Source: Clostridia bacterium (GTDB taxonomy: Bacteria > Bacillota > Clostridia > Oscillospirales > Acutalibacteraceae). Taken from it: a DNA stretch of 64,000 nucleotides. Shown here one piece after another: positions 16,669 to 25,547 of this stretch. The first letter of the stretch is position 1. Each line of letters starts with the position of its first letter. Made by a program: the position numbers and the translations under genes. The stretch is taken from assembly GCA_017516745.1 (NCBI GenBank), contig JAFXBF010000014.1:62001-126000 (forward strand). Direction: 5' to 3'. The notes beneath the pieces were generated by a model. It was not told where the DNA came from. It saw nothing but the letters and a program-made list of their open reading frames with translations, and did no database searches.

Positions 16669-17526
16669 ATGTTCGAAATAGGATTATCAACCTGTTCAAA
16701 AAATACAGATGAAAATTTATTCCGTCAGTACCGTGAGGCAGGTATTGGTGCAATGGAAATTGCACAGCCTTACGACAAAATAGCTTCAATTAACTACGAA
16801 GAAATTTCTTCGCTTTCAAAAAAATACGGTATCCGGCTCAATTCGTTTCACCTGCCGTTTGCGCCGTTCAACACGGTGGATATTTCAAACCCGTCTGCGC
16901 AAGAGGGCACGATAGAATACCACACCGAGCTTATCAAAAAAGCTGCCGCAATCGGCATAGAAAAATTCATCATTCACCCCAGCGCAGAGCCGATTAAGGC
17001 AGATAAACGCAGGGAGAGAATGGACTGCGCAAAGCTCAGTCTTTCACGCCTTGCGGAAATTGCCTACAGAGAGGGTTCGGTGCTCTGCGTAGAGGATTTG
17101 CCCCGTACCTGCCTTGGCAGAAATTCAGAGGAAATCGCCGAGCTTGTAAGTGTTGATGAACGCTTGAAGCTCTGCCTTGACACCAACCATCTTTTCACCG
17201 AAGCTCTGCCCGATTATATAAGAAAATTCGGCAAGAAAATTGTCACGATTCACGTTTCCGATTACGATTTTCTCAACGAGCGCCATTGGCTTCCGGGTGA
17301 GGGAGATATCGACTGGCAGGGCGTTGTTTGGGCACTCAAAGAGGTCGGCTATGAGGGCCCGTGGCTTTACGAGGTCGGCTTTGAAAGACCCGATACCCTC
17401 ATTGCGGACAGACCGCTTAACTGTCAGGACATTGCACGCAACGCCAAGGAAATTTTTGCAGGTAAAAAGCCCGCTGCCATTGCAAAGCGTGTGCCGAATT
17501 TGGAAAAATGGATTGAACAGAAATAA
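16669..17526 (+). CDS. Sugar phosphate isomerase/epimerase (xylose isomerase-like TIM barrel)
   Basis: This 285-residue protein belongs to the AP endonuclease-2/xylose isomerase-like TIM barrel family. Metal-ligand positions appear at the ends of strands: FIIHPSAEP, CVEDLPRT, LCLDTNHLF, IHVSDYD and WLYEVGF. Family members isomerize or epimerize sugars or polyols; the substrate cannot be predicted. A GGAGG site precedes the ATG and the next gene starts 17 bases later, so it may be cotranscribed with the EutH-like gene. Confidence 0.82.
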   Translation: MFEIGLSTCSKNTDENLFRQYREAGIGAMEIAQPYDKIASINYEEISSLSKKYGIRLNSFHLPFAPFNTVDISNPSAQEGTIEYHTELIKKAAAIGIEKFIIHPSAEPIKADKRRERMDCAKLSLSRLAEIAYREGSVLCVEDLPRTCLGRNSEEIAELVSVDERLKLCLDTNHLFTEALPDYIRKFGKKIVTIHVSDYDFLNERHWLPGEGDIDWQGVVWALKEVGYEGPWLYEVGFERPDTLIADRPLNCQDIARNAKEIFAGKKPAAIAKRVPNLEKWIEQK

Positions 17527-17543
17527 TTTTCGGGAGTACTATT

Positions 17544-18620
17544 TTGGAAGTTTTAAGATTTATTTTTGCAGTTTTTGCCCTGCTTGGTGCGGCGGATAAA
17601 ATAATCGGAAACCGCTTCAAGCTGGGTGAGGAATTTGACAAGGGAATTATGGCGGCCGGCACGCTTTCGCTTGCAATGATAGGCATGCTGTGCATTGCGC
17701 CTGCACTGGCTGATTGGATGACCCCCGTGTTTACGCCCGTTGCCGAATTTTTACATATCGACCTGTCGTTTCTGGGTGCATTCATCGCAAACGATATGGG
17801 CGGTGCCGCCGTATCAAAAGCACTTGCAGCCGATGCGGTCATAGGCGGCTTCAACGGTCTTGTCGTTGCATCAATGATGGGTGTCACAATCTGCTTCACA
17901 GTGCCTGTTGCGCTTAAAATGATTGACAAAAGCCTTCACAAAGAGGTGCTTCTCGGCATACTCTGCGGCATTGCCACAATGCCGCTTGGCTGTATCGTTT
18001 CGGGTCTTATGCTTAAAATTCCCTTCGGCACACTTATTCTCAATTTAATGCCCGTCATTTTAATGGCTGTTGTCACCTGCATCGGTCTGATTGTAAAGCC
18101 CGATTTGTGCAGTAAAATTTTTGCAGGTATAGGCTGGCTTGTTTCAACGCTCATTGTTATCGGCTTTGCGGCAGGAATTTTTGAGCACATAACTTCAATC
18201 ACTTTAATTCCCGGTATGCTGCCCGTAATGGATGCGTTTGTAATCGTTTGCGATATTGCTATTATTCTTTCGGGCGTCTTTCCGCTTATTGCCGTTATTT
18301 CAAAAATTTTCTCAAAGCCCTTTTCGCTTATGGGGAAAAAGCTCGGCATAAACGAAACAGCCGTGCTCGGTTTCGTTTCCTCGGTTGCAAACAGTATACC
18401 CACCTTTAATATGGCGGAAAAAATGGACAAAAAGGGCGTCGTGCTCAATATGGCGTTTGCGGTTTCCGCCTCGTTTGTCTTCGGCGACCACCTTGCCTTT
18501 ACAATGGCGTTTGACGAGGGCTTCGTGCCTGCAATGATAGTCGGTAAGCTAATCAGCGGTGTTGCGGCGTTTGCTGCGGCGGTGTTTGTTTATAAGATGA
18601 CGGAGAAGAAGGCAAGCTGA
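17544..18620 (+). CDS. eutH: EutH-like ethanolamine permease
   Basis: This 358-residue polytopic protein of about eleven helices matches EutH (COG3192). Conserved stretches include IANDMGGAAVSKALA, GILCGIATMPLGC, NETAVLGFVSSVANSIPTF and FVFGDHLAFT. EutH brings ethanolamine into the cell. It starts at TTG with GGGAG seven bases upstream; no ATG fits. None of the other eut genes (ammonia-lyase, shell proteins) lies in the window, so its role here may be ethanolamine uptake for other use or it may act at a distance. Confidence 0.85.
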   Translation: MEVLRFIFAVFALLGAADKIIGNRFKLGEEFDKGIMAAGTLSLAMIGMLCIAPALADWMTPVFTPVAEFLHIDLSFLGAFIANDMGGAAVSKALAADAVIGGFNGLVVASMMGVTICFTVPVALKMIDKSLHKEVLLGILCGIATMPLGCIVSGLMLKIPFGTLILNLMPVILMAVVTCIGLIVKPDLCSKIFAGIGWLVSTLIVIGFAAGIFEHITSITLIPGMLPVMDAFVIVCDIAIILSGVFPLIAVISKIFSKPFSLMGKKLGINETAVLGFVSSVANSIPTFNMAEKMDKKGVVLNMAFAVSASFVFGDHLAFTMAFDEGFVPAMIVGKLISGVAAFAAAVFVYKMTEKKAS

Positions 18621-18628
18621 CAAATTAC

Positions 18629-18776
18629 AGTTTGTCGGGGACAAACAATGCAAAATGCAAAGTTCAAAATGCAAAATTGTGGGAGGGCTTCGCCCTCACC
18701 CATTTGTATAAATCGCTCTACATTAACACTTTATAAAATCGGAGCGAAGCGACCCTTAACTTTGCACTTTGCACTT
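18629..18776. repeat. Composite intergenic repeat
   Basis: Same order as at 15539 and 26636: GTTTGTCggggacaaac, 'aatgcaaaatgcaaagttc', GGGAGGGCttcGCCCTC, an A/T spacer with 'aatcgctctacattaacac', then 'ggagcgaagcgacccttaac' and 'tttgcactttgcac'. Confidence 0.8.
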
Positions 18777-18777
18777 C

Positions 18778-18806
18778 TTGACATAATCTCTGTCTTGTTA
18801 TATTAT
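18778..18806 (+). promoter_or_regulatory. Promoter of the TSCPD-darA-holB-ricT-hflX operon
   Basis: TTGACA (18778-18783), 17-base spacer, TATTAT (18801-18806), directly after the repeat and 38 bases before the first start codon. Confidence 0.85.
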
Positions 18807-18843
18807 TTATCTGTATGATTATTTATAATAGAGGTAATATGCG

Positions 18844-19098
18844 ATGAATTTCACATACAGGACAATGGGCACGTGCTCACAGAAAATCGATATAGAGCTT
18901 GACGGCACAACCGTTAAGAATGTTAAATTTACGGGCGGCTGCGCAGGCAACCTTCAGGGTATTGCAAGCCTTGTAAAGGGTATGGAGATAAGCGAGGTTA
19001 TTGACCGCCTTTCGGGCATCCGCTGCGGCTTCAAGCCGACCTCGTGCCCCGACCAACTTGCAAGAGCACTTGCCCAAATTCAGGCAGAACACTTATAA
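18844..19098 (+). CDS. TSCPD-domain protein (TIGR03905 type)
   Basis: This 84-residue protein ends with the TSCPDQLARAL signature that names the TSCPD domain and has four cysteines in GTCSQK, GGCAGN, GIRCGF and TSCPD. These probably bind a metal or an iron-sulfur cluster. TSCPD domains also occur at the end of some adenosylcobalamin-dependent ribonucleotide reductases; the stand-alone form is of unknown function. The start is shown by the promoter and the AGAGGTAA site before the ATG. Confidence 0.85.
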   Translation: MNFTYRTMGTCSQKIDIELDGTTVKNVKFTGGCAGNLQGIASLVKGMEISEVIDRLSGIRCGFKPTSCPDQLARALAQIQAEHL

Positions 19099-19111
19099 GG
19101 AAGTATTTGTT

Positions 19112-19441
19112 ATGAGTATGAAGCTTATAATTGCCATAGTCCACAGCGATGATGCTCAGGGCGTGGTTTCGGAAATTTCAATGGCAGGCTACAGCGCAAC
19201 AAAGCTTTCCACTACAGGCGGCTTTATGCGTGCAGGTAACACAACTCTGCTTATCGGCGTTGAAGAAGAGCAGGTCGACAGCGTAATTGAGTTAATCGGC
19301 AAGCGTGCCCACAGCCACAAGCAAGTCGTTTCGGGCTTCCCCGGCAGAAGCGAGGGCAGCGTTTCGTCTGTCCCGTTTGAGGTCAATGTCGGCGGCGCAA
19401 CGGTTTTCGTTGTGGATGTCGATAAATTCGTTAAGCTATGA
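19112..19441 (+). CDS. darA: Cyclic-di-AMP receptor, DarA/PstA family
   Basis: From the ATG at 19112 the product has 109 residues, the normal length. It is a PII-like trimeric protein that binds cyclic-di-AMP. The pattern MKLIIAIVHSDDAQGV, GYSATKLSTTGGFMRAGNTTLLIG and GGATVFVVDVDKF is typical. A longer upstream frame exists but overlaps the TSCPD gene and lacks family similarity. It overlaps holB by four bases, the usual Firmicutes neighbour. Confidence 0.93.
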   Translation: MSMKLIIAIVHSDDAQGVVSEISMAGYSATKLSTTGGFMRAGNTTLLIGVEEEQVDSVIELIGKRAHSHKQVVSGFPGRSEGSVSSVPFEVNVGGATVFVVDVDKFVKL

Positions 19442-20325
19442 ATTTTGAAGGTATAGAAATCAGCACACAGTTGCAGGGTCTGTTGTCTGCGGCGGTTGAA
19501 GCCGGCAGACTGCCGCACACAATTATTCTGGAAGGCGGCAGTGAAAACGACAGGCTTAATCTTGCACGTCTGCTTGCCCGTGTTCATGTTTGCTCGGGCA
19601 AAAATGCTCCGTGCGGTGTGTGTTCTGACTGTGTGAAGGCAGGCAAGGGCTTTCACCCCGATGTTTTCGAGGCGATTGCAACCGAGGGCAACAAGGACCC
19701 GTTAAAGGTTGATGCCGTGCGTGAAATTAGAAGCAACGCCTTTGTTTTCCCTAACGAGGCGGCAAGGCGTGTGTTTATTCTTCACAATATGAATTTTGCA
19801 AATGAGCAGGCGCAAAACGCTCTGCTTAAAATATTGGAGGAGCCGCCCGAATATGTCCGCTTCGTGCTGACCTGTCCCGTTTCTTCTGCTTTGCTCCAGA
19901 CAATTCTTTCCCGTGCGGCTGTTTACAGCCTCGGTCAGCAGCTTGGCGACAGCCTGAATGAAAAGCACTCTGCCGCCTGCGAAAAGGCAGGACAGATTGC
20001 AAGGGCTCTCGTTTCGCCGAATGAGTTTGACCTGATGCGTGAAACAGGTGTTTTTGAAAAGGATGCGGAGCTGATGACGCTTGTGCTCGGTCAGCTTCGG
20101 CTGATTTTCCGTGATGCGGCGGCAAAAAAACAAAGCCCGTCTGCGGCGGTGCTTTCCGCTTCACCCGAGCAGGCTTCTCTGCTCGCCCGTAGTCTGACAA
20201 CTGCACAGCTCGTACGGCTGATTGACGTTGTGGGCGAGCTCGAAAGGGCACAGGCACTCAACGCAAACAAGGCGCTGCTTGTCACACGCTTCTGCAGTCA
20301 GTTGCGCAAGGCAGCAGGCAAATAA
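19438..20325 (+). CDS. holB: DNA polymerase III subunit delta' (clamp loader)
   Basis: This 295-residue protein has the AAA+ clamp-loader fold. The zinc finger (HVCSGKNAPCGVCSDC), the KVDAVREIRS segment and the ALLKILEEPPEYVRFVL sensor region are clear. The P-loop position (LEGGSENDRLNLAR) lacks GKT, as expected for delta' subunits that do not hydrolyse ATP. It works with DnaX and delta to load the sliding clamp. Confidence 0.92.
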   Translation: MNFEGIEISTQLQGLLSAAVEAGRLPHTIILEGGSENDRLNLARLLARVHVCSGKNAPCGVCSDCVKAGKGFHPDVFEAIATEGNKDPLKVDAVREIRSNAFVFPNEAARRVFILHNMNFANEQAQNALLKILEEPPEYVRFVLTCPVSSALLQTILSRAAVYSLGQQLGDSLNEKHSAACEKAGQIARALVSPNEFDLMRETGVFEKDAELMTLVLGQLRLIFRDAAAKKQSPSAAVLSASPEQASLLARSLTTAQLVRLIDVVGELERAQALNANKALLVTRFCSQLRKAAGK

Positions 20326-20377
20326 ATTAGATTTGAAAGGATATGCAAACCCGATTTGCATAGAATAGGTGATATAA

Positions 20378-21241
20378 ATGGCATACGTAGTAGGCGTACG
20401 TTTTAAGGACGTAGGCAAGGTTTATTATTTTGAGCCCAACGAGGAGAGCTTTGCAATGGGTGACCTCGTTATCGTTGAAACGGTAAGAGGCGTTGAGTGC
20501 GGCGAGGTTGCACTCGAGCCTAAGGAGGTTTCGGAAAACGAAATCGTAAAGCCGCTTAAGAAAATTCTTCGCAAGGCTACCGATGCGGACAAGAAAAAGC
20601 TTGAAGAAAACCGCAAGAAGGAAGCCGAAGCACTCAGGGTCTGCGAGCAGAAAATCGAAAAGCACGGCCTGGATATGAAGCTGGTCGATGTTGATTATAC
20701 GCTCGACGGCAGCAAAATTCTTTTCTACTTCACGGCAGACGGCAGAGTCGATTTCCGTGAGCTTGTAAAAGACCTTGCAGGCGTTTTCCGCACCCGTATT
20801 GAGCTGCGACAGATTGGTGTGCGTGACGAGGCAAAGATGCTCGGCGGACTCGGTATGTGCGGCAGACCCTTCTGCTGTAACTCGTTTATGGGTGATTTTC
20901 AGCCCGTTTCTATCAAGATGGCAAAGGAGCAGGGTCTTTCCCTCAACCCCGTAAAAATCAGCGGCACCTGCGGCAGACTTATGTGCTGTCTTAAGTATGA
21001 GCAGGAGGCCTATGAGCACCTTCTCAGGGTTACACCCAAGGTTGGCGCAATAGTCCAGACCCGTGAAGGCAAGGGCGTCGTAAGCGATGTAAACCTGCTC
21101 ACGGGTATGCTCAAGGTATCGCTTGACCGCAACCCCGATGCGGCTCCGATATCCGTTAACAGACACGACGTAACCGTCATCAAGGACGGCAAGATTAAGA
21201 TTGACCGTGCCGAAATGGAGGCACTTAAAGGTATTGAATGA
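20378..21241 (+). CDS. ricT: PSP1-domain protein RicT (YaaT)
   Basis: This 287-residue protein is RicT/YaaT. The PSP1 core contains DLVIVETVRGVECGEV at the N-terminus and the cysteine cluster GMCGRPFCC ... GTCGRLMCCLKYE at about 162-210. With RicA and RicF it forms the iron-sulfur Ric complex that assists RNase Y-dependent mRNA maturation and affects sporulation in Bacillus. It lies next to holB as in Bacillus and overlaps hflX by four bases. Confidence 0.92.
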   Translation: MAYVVGVRFKDVGKVYYFEPNEESFAMGDLVIVETVRGVECGEVALEPKEVSENEIVKPLKKILRKATDADKKKLEENRKKEAEALRVCEQKIEKHGLDMKLVDVDYTLDGSKILFYFTADGRVDFRELVKDLAGVFRTRIELRQIGVRDEAKMLGGLGMCGRPFCCNSFMGDFQPVSIKMAKEQGLSLNPVKISGTCGRLMCCLKYEQEAYEHLLRVTPKVGAIVQTREGKGVVSDVNLLTGMLKVSLDRNPDAAPISVNRHDVTVIKDGKIKIDRAEMEALKGIE

Positions 21242-22494
21242 GAGAACTGATTGAAAACTCACAGCAGGCGGAGCGTGCAGTGCTCGTCTGTGTTGACTGT
21301 GGGGAATACGACCCCGAAAGCTCGCTTGACGAGCTTGAAGAGCTTACAAAAACGGCAGGTGCAGAAGTTGTTGCAAGGTTAACGCAAAAGCGTGACAAGC
21401 CCGACAACGCAACCTATATCGGCTCGGGTAAGCTCGAAGAATTAAAGGAATTCTGCAAGGAAAACGAAATAGACCTGCTCATTTTCGATGCGGAGCTTTC
21501 GCCCTCGCAGACGAGGAATATTGAGGACGAAACGGACACGAGAGTTGTTGACAGAACAACTCTCATTCTCGATATTTTTGCCGCCCGTGCAATGAGCGGC
21601 GAAGGTAAGCTTCAGGTTGAGCTGGCACAGCTCAAATACTCTATGCCCCGCCTTACGGGTAAGGGTATTCAGCTTTCGCGTCTTGGCGGCGGTATAGGCA
21701 CGAGAGGTCCCGGTGAAACCAAGCTGGAAAGCGACCGCCGACACATCCGCAGGCGCATTTCCGCACTGGAAGAACAGCTTGAAGGTCTGGAAAAGCGCAG
21801 AGGAAACCTGCGTTCGAGAAGGGCGAAGGACGGCGTGCAGACCGTTGCCATAGTCGGCTACACTAATGCAGGCAAGTCCACGCTGATGAACGCTCTCACA
21901 CAGGCGGGCGTGCTTGCCGAAGACAAGCTTTTCGCAACGCTTGACCCGACTTCCCGTGGTCTTGACTTGCCCGACGGCAGACGGGTTATGCTCATTGATA
22001 CCGTAGGCCTTATCCGCAGACTGCCTCACCACCTTGTCGAAGCGTTCAAATCCACGCTTGAAGAGGCGGCAAGCGCAACCGTTATTCTCAACGTATGCGA
22101 TGCTTCGAGCGAGGAATGCGGCGAGCATCTTCGTGTCACGGCAGATTTGCTCAGCGAGCTCGGCTGTCTGAACAAGCCCGTAATTTCCGTTATGAACAAG
22201 TGCGATTTAGTGGAGTCCGTTGCCGACTTGCCGACCTTTGGCAGGACGGTTATGATTTCAGCCGCCAACGGTACGGGGCTTGATAAGCTCCTTGAAGCAA
22301 TAGCAAAGGAACTTCCGCCCACACGCAGACAGGCAAAGCTGCTTCTGCCTTATTCTGCGGCAGCAACAGCGGCACGTTTCCGCACAGACGGAAAAATCCT
22401 CAGCGAGGAATACACCGAAAACGGTATACTTCTTGAAGTAATCGCCGAAATGTATCTTCTTGATGAAAATAAGAATTATATAGTAACAGAATAA
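21238..22494 (+). CDS. hflX: GTPase HflX
   Basis: This 418-residue GTPase has the HflX N-terminal domain (NATYIGSGKLEEL, DAELSPSQTRNIE, RTTLILDIFA), a coiled-coil linker and a G domain with GYTNAGKST at 207-215, DPTSR, DTVGLIRRLPHHLVEAFKSTLEE and NKCD. HflX binds the large ribosomal subunit and splits stalled or hibernating ribosomes under stress. It is the last gene of the operon. Confidence 0.95.
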   Translation: MRELIENSQQAERAVLVCVDCGEYDPESSLDELEELTKTAGAEVVARLTQKRDKPDNATYIGSGKLEELKEFCKENEIDLLIFDAELSPSQTRNIEDETDTRVVDRTTLILDIFAARAMSGEGKLQVELAQLKYSMPRLTGKGIQLSRLGGGIGTRGPGETKLESDRRHIRRRISALEEQLEGLEKRRGNLRSRRAKDGVQTVAIVGYTNAGKSTLMNALTQAGVLAEDKLFATLDPTSRGLDLPDGRRVMLIDTVGLIRRLPHHLVEAFKSTLEEAASATVILNVCDASSEECGEHLRVTADLLSELGCLNKPVISVMNKCDLVESVADLPTFGRTVMISAANGTGLDKLLEAIAKELPPTRRQAKLLLPYSAAATAARFRTDGKILSEEYTENGILLEVIAEMYLLDENKNYIVTE

Positions 22495-22519
22495 AAAATA
22501 TTCTGTGGAGGGTGTTTGT

Positions 22520-24373
22520 ATGAACGAACAGGTTTTTATCAGTTATAAATCTGAAGAAGCGGATGAGGCAAACTGGGTGAAATCTGCTTTGGAAACTAAC
22601 GGCATATCGTGTTGGATGGCACCTGCGTGCATACCCGGCGGTTCGAGCTATGCAACGGAAATACCGCAGGCTATCAGACAGTCCAAGGTATTTGTTTTGA
22701 TTTTGTCTTCCAAAGCGCAATGCTCCCAATGGATACCAAAAGAAGTTGATTTAGCAATAAACGAAGGTAAGATTATTTTGCCGTTTATGTTGGAAAACTG
22801 TGATTTGAAAGACGATTTCAATTTCTATTTGACAAATATACAACGGTATGCGGCGTACGAAAATAAGGTTACCGCAATAGAAAAAATGCTCAGAGAAATA
22901 AGAGCGCTGATAGGCAATTCGGGTTCGTCGGAGGTCGTCCGAACATTAGCAGAAGATAAAAAAGAAGAAAACGTTATACATAAAGACACCGTTATACAGG
23001 AAAAGGAACCTGCAGAGGCTGAAAAAGCAGAAGTTGTTGAAACTGTCGAAACGGTTGTAACATCTGAAACGGTCGAAACTGCCGTCCCGGAAACAGTTGA
23101 TGCACAGGCACTTTACGAAGAGGGTAAACGTTATTGCGATGGTGACGGTGTAGGGCAGGATTATAAAAAAGCTTTTGAGTTGTTTGAAAAGGCGGCTAAG
23201 CTGGGTAACGCTGACGGACTGTGCAGTCTCGGTCGGTGTTATTATGACGGTAACGGCGTTGACAAGAATTTTAATAAAGCCTTTGAACTGTTTACAAAAG
23301 CTGCCGAGAAAGGATTAGCAAGGGCATATAATTGCCTTGGCGTTTGCTACTATAGCGGTAAAGGTGTAAAAAAAGACTTTATTAAAGCTTTTTGGTATTA
23401 TATGAAAGCGGCAGAGCAAGGTTATGCTCGTGCACAGAACAACCTTGGTGGTTGCTATGTTAACGGTATCGGCGTTGAAAAAGACGATGCTAAGGCTGCT
23501 GAGTGGTATTTGAAAGCGGCAAAGCAGGGTCATGTTTATGCACAATGCAATATAGGCTTTTGCTATTTGTTCGGTATCGGAATTGAAAAGGACCAAGTTA
23601 ATGCTTTTAAGTGGTATGCAAAAGCAGCAGAGCAAGGTTATGCTTATGCACAATACACTCTAGGTTTTTGCTACATTAAAGGTATCGGTGTTGAAAAAGA
23701 TAATGCTAAGGCTGTCGATTGGTTCATGAAGTCAGCAGAGCAAGGTTGTGCTTATGCGCAAATCAACCTAGGTTTGTGTTATCAAGAAGGTATCGGCGTT
23801 AAAGAGGACTTAATGAAAGGTTTTTGGTGGTGTAAAAAAGCAACAGAACAAGGCGTTGATGATTTGCGGCCAAACCTAGGTTTTTATTATGATCATGGAG
23901 ACGGTGTAGAGAAAGACCTTGGTGTTTGCTTCGAGTACAACGATAGTGTTGTGAAAGATTCTGCTAACGCTTTTGAGTTGTGCAAAAAAGCGGCTGCGCA
24001 AGGGCAAAAAAGCTCACAATATGTACTTGCATGCTACTATGAATCGGGCGATTATATAGCCGAGGATTATAGTGCGGCCCTAACATGGTATGAAAAAGCT
24101 GCTGAGCAAGATCATTCTGTAGCGCAGTACCGTCTTGGTGAAATCTATTATAAAGGTGAACTCGGCGTGAAGAAAGATTATGAGAAAGCATTCTATTGGC
24201 TTTCGAAATCTGCTGAAAAAGGGCATATGGATGCTTATAAATTATTGGCGGAGTGCTACCTGTTGGGACGGGGTGTAAAGCCCAATCCGATTAAGGCGAA
24301 GGAGTACAGGGATTTGTACCAAAAAGCAGAAAAGGATTGGGAGCTGTTTAATAAAGGTTTCTCAAAAAAATAA
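22520..24373 (+). CDS. TIR domain protein with about eleven Sel1-like repeats
   Basis: The product from ATG 22520 has 617 residues; GGAGGG lies just upstream, so the in-frame GTG at 22505 is unlikely. Residues 1-130 form a TIR domain: VFISYKSEEADEANWV, ISCWMAPACIPGGSSYATEI, FVLILSSKAQCSQWIPKEVDLA, with Glu75 at the position of the catalytic glutamate of NAD-cleaving TIRs. Residues 130-190 are acidic, low-complexity. About eleven Sel1 repeats of 36 residues follow (195-600), for example GIGVEKDDAKAAEWYLKAA; the eighth has an insertion. TIR enzymes often consume NAD or make signalling nucleotides, and Sel1 repeats mediate protein contact. Defence or regulated signalling are inferences. It is adjacent to hflX, 25 bases downstream. 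Confidence 0.82.
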   Translation: MNEQVFISYKSEEADEANWVKSALETNGISCWMAPACIPGGSSYATEIPQAIRQSKVFVLILSSKAQCSQWIPKEVDLAINEGKIILPFMLENCDLKDDFNFYLTNIQRYAAYENKVTAIEKMLREIRALIGNSGSSEVVRTLAEDKKEENVIHKDTVIQEKEPAEAEKAEVVETVETVVTSETVETAVPETVDAQALYEEGKRYCDGDGVGQDYKKAFELFEKAAKLGNADGLCSLGRCYYDGNGVDKNFNKAFELFTKAAEKGLARAYNCLGVCYYSGKGVKKDFIKAFWYYMKAAEQGYARAQNNLGGCYVNGIGVEKDDAKAAEWYLKAAKQGHVYAQCNIGFCYLFGIGIEKDQVNAFKWYAKAAEQGYAYAQYTLGFCYIKGIGVEKDNAKAVDWFMKSAEQGCAYAQINLGLCYQEGIGVKEDLMKGFWWCKKATEQGVDDLRPNLGFYYDHGDGVEKDLGVCFEYNDSVVKDSANAFELCKKAAAQGQKSSQYVLACYYESGDYIAEDYSAALTWYEKAAEQDHSVAQYRLGEIYYKGELGVKKDYEKAFYWLSKSAEKGHMDAYKLLAECYLLGRGVKPNPIKAKEYRDLYQKAEKDWELFNKGFSKK

Positions 24374-24379
24374 AAAAAA

Positions 24380-24410
24380 CGAGCGGCAGATTTTAACAAT
24401 CTGTCGCTCG
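24380..24410. terminator. Bidirectional terminator between TIR-Sel1 and CD1247-type genes
   Basis: 13-bp stem CGAGCGGCAGATT / AATCTGTCGCTCG with one G-T pair, flanked by A and T runs. Serves both convergent genes. Confidence 0.9.
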
Positions 24411-24438
24411 TGATTTTTATGCGGTTTTTGCTGAGGAA

Positions 24439-24861
24439 TTATTCTTCGTCCTCGTCCTCATCGTACTCGATGTCGAACTCAAGGTTTTCGTTGCAGTTGG
24501 GGCACTGAATGCTGCCGCTTTCAAGGATACCCTCGTCAACGTTGATGATTTCGCCGCAAGCAGGGCACTCGACCTCGAAGAAGTCGTCATCGCAGCAATC
24601 GCAGTCGTCATCACAGCAGCAATCGCAATCATCATCGTCGTAAACATAGGACTCAAGAGCGTCGAGGTCCTCGTCAACAGCGTCAACCTGCTCGCCGACA
24701 AGTGCAAGCTCGTCCTCAAGGTCACAGACCGAGAGAGCCATATCGTCAACAAGGTCGAGAAGTGCGTTGATGATTTTTGTTTCGGGTTTGTCTGCATCAA
24801 GATTGAGACCGTCTGCAAGGCCCTTGATGTATGCAGCCTTTTCAGTCAATGTCATTGCCAT
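24439..24861 (-). CDS. CD1247-type protein with Asp/Cys-rich linker and zinc ribbon
   Basis: This 140-residue protein starts with the Clostridia-specific helical domain (MAMTLTEKAAYIKGLADGLNL) that I recall as the CD1247 N-terminal domain. Its central linker is DDDDCDCCCDDDCDCCDDD and the C-terminal part is a zinc ribbon (ECPACGEIINVD, then IQCPNCNENL) with an acidic tail. The function is not known. It lies 34 bases downstream of efp and is probably cotranscribed. Confidence 0.75.
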   Translation of the reverse strand: MAMTLTEKAAYIKGLADGLNLDADKPETKIINALLDLVDDMALSVCDLEDELALVGEQVDAVDEDLDALESYVYDDDDCDCCCDDDCDCCDDDFFEVECPACGEIINVDEGILESGSIQCPNCNENLEFDIEYDEDEDEE

Positions 24862-24895
24862 GGTAATTGCCTCCCTTTATATAAATAGATAAAAA

Positions 24896-25453
24896 TTATG
24901 CTCTGCTGGTGTACTCGCCTGTACGGGTGTCAACGATAATCATTTCGCCCTCTTCGATGAAGAGAGGAACCTTGACCTCTGCACCTGTTTCGAGTGTTGC
25001 GGGCTTTGTAGCGTTTGTTGCTGTGTTGCCTGCAAAGCCGGGGTCAGTCTGAGTTACCTGAAGAGTAACTGTTGTGGGGGGTTCAACGCCGAAAACGTTG
25101 CCCTTGTAGGAAAGAATACGGCAGGTCTCGTTCTCCTTGACGAACTTGAAGTTGTCGGGGAGAGTGTCTTCACCGATGGGAACCATATCGTAGGTTTCGG
25201 GATCCATGAAGTAGTAAAGACCGCTGTCGTTGTAGGAATATTCCATTTCCTTGCGCTCGATGTAAGCGGTGGGGAACTTTTCTGTGGGGTTGAATGTACG
25301 CTCTGTAACGGAGCCTGCAATAACGTTACGAATCTTTGTACGAACGAAAGCAGCGCCTTTACCGGGCTTAACGTGCTGGAACTCGATGATCTGGTAAACG
25401 TTGCCGTCCATCTCAAAGGTAATGCCGTTTCTGAAATCGCCTGCTGATACCAT
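24896..25453 (-). CDS. efp: Elongation factor P
   Basis: Standard 185-residue EF-P that relieves ribosome stalling at polyproline. The tip of domain I is HVKPGKGAAFV with Lys32, the residue modified or contacting the peptidyl tRNA. The C-terminal signature GFAGNTATNATKPATLETGAEVKVPLFI is intact. GGAGG precedes the ATG. Confidence 0.97.
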   Translation of the reverse strand: MVSAGDFRNGITFEMDGNVYQIIEFQHVKPGKGAAFVRTKIRNVIAGSVTERTFNPTEKFPTAYIERKEMEYSYNDSGLYYFMDPETYDMVPIGEDTLPDNFKFVKENETCRILSYKGNVFGVEPPTTVTLQVTQTDPGFAGNTATNATKPATLETGAEVKVPLFIEEGEMIIVDTRTGEYTSRA

Positions 25454-25500
25454 TTTTTATTTCCTCCGAAAAATTATTTCTGAACATTAGAATTCACTTA

Positions 25501-25529
25501 ATTTTAATACACATAAGCATATTTTTCAA
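25501..25529 (-). promoter_or_regulatory. Promoter of efp
   Basis: Minus strand TTGAAA (25529-25524), 17-base spacer, TAAAAT (25506-25501). Confidence 0.7.
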
Positions 25530-25547
25530 GTGTTTTCAGGAAAAAAG

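Noticed and set aside
20327-21262. 311-codon open frame on the minus strand
   Set aside because: Opposite ricT, which has clear family motifs; low-quality composition and no start signals.
23100-24320. Periodic ~108-base DNA repeat
   Set aside because: It encodes Sel1 repeats of 36 residues; not a DNA-level array.
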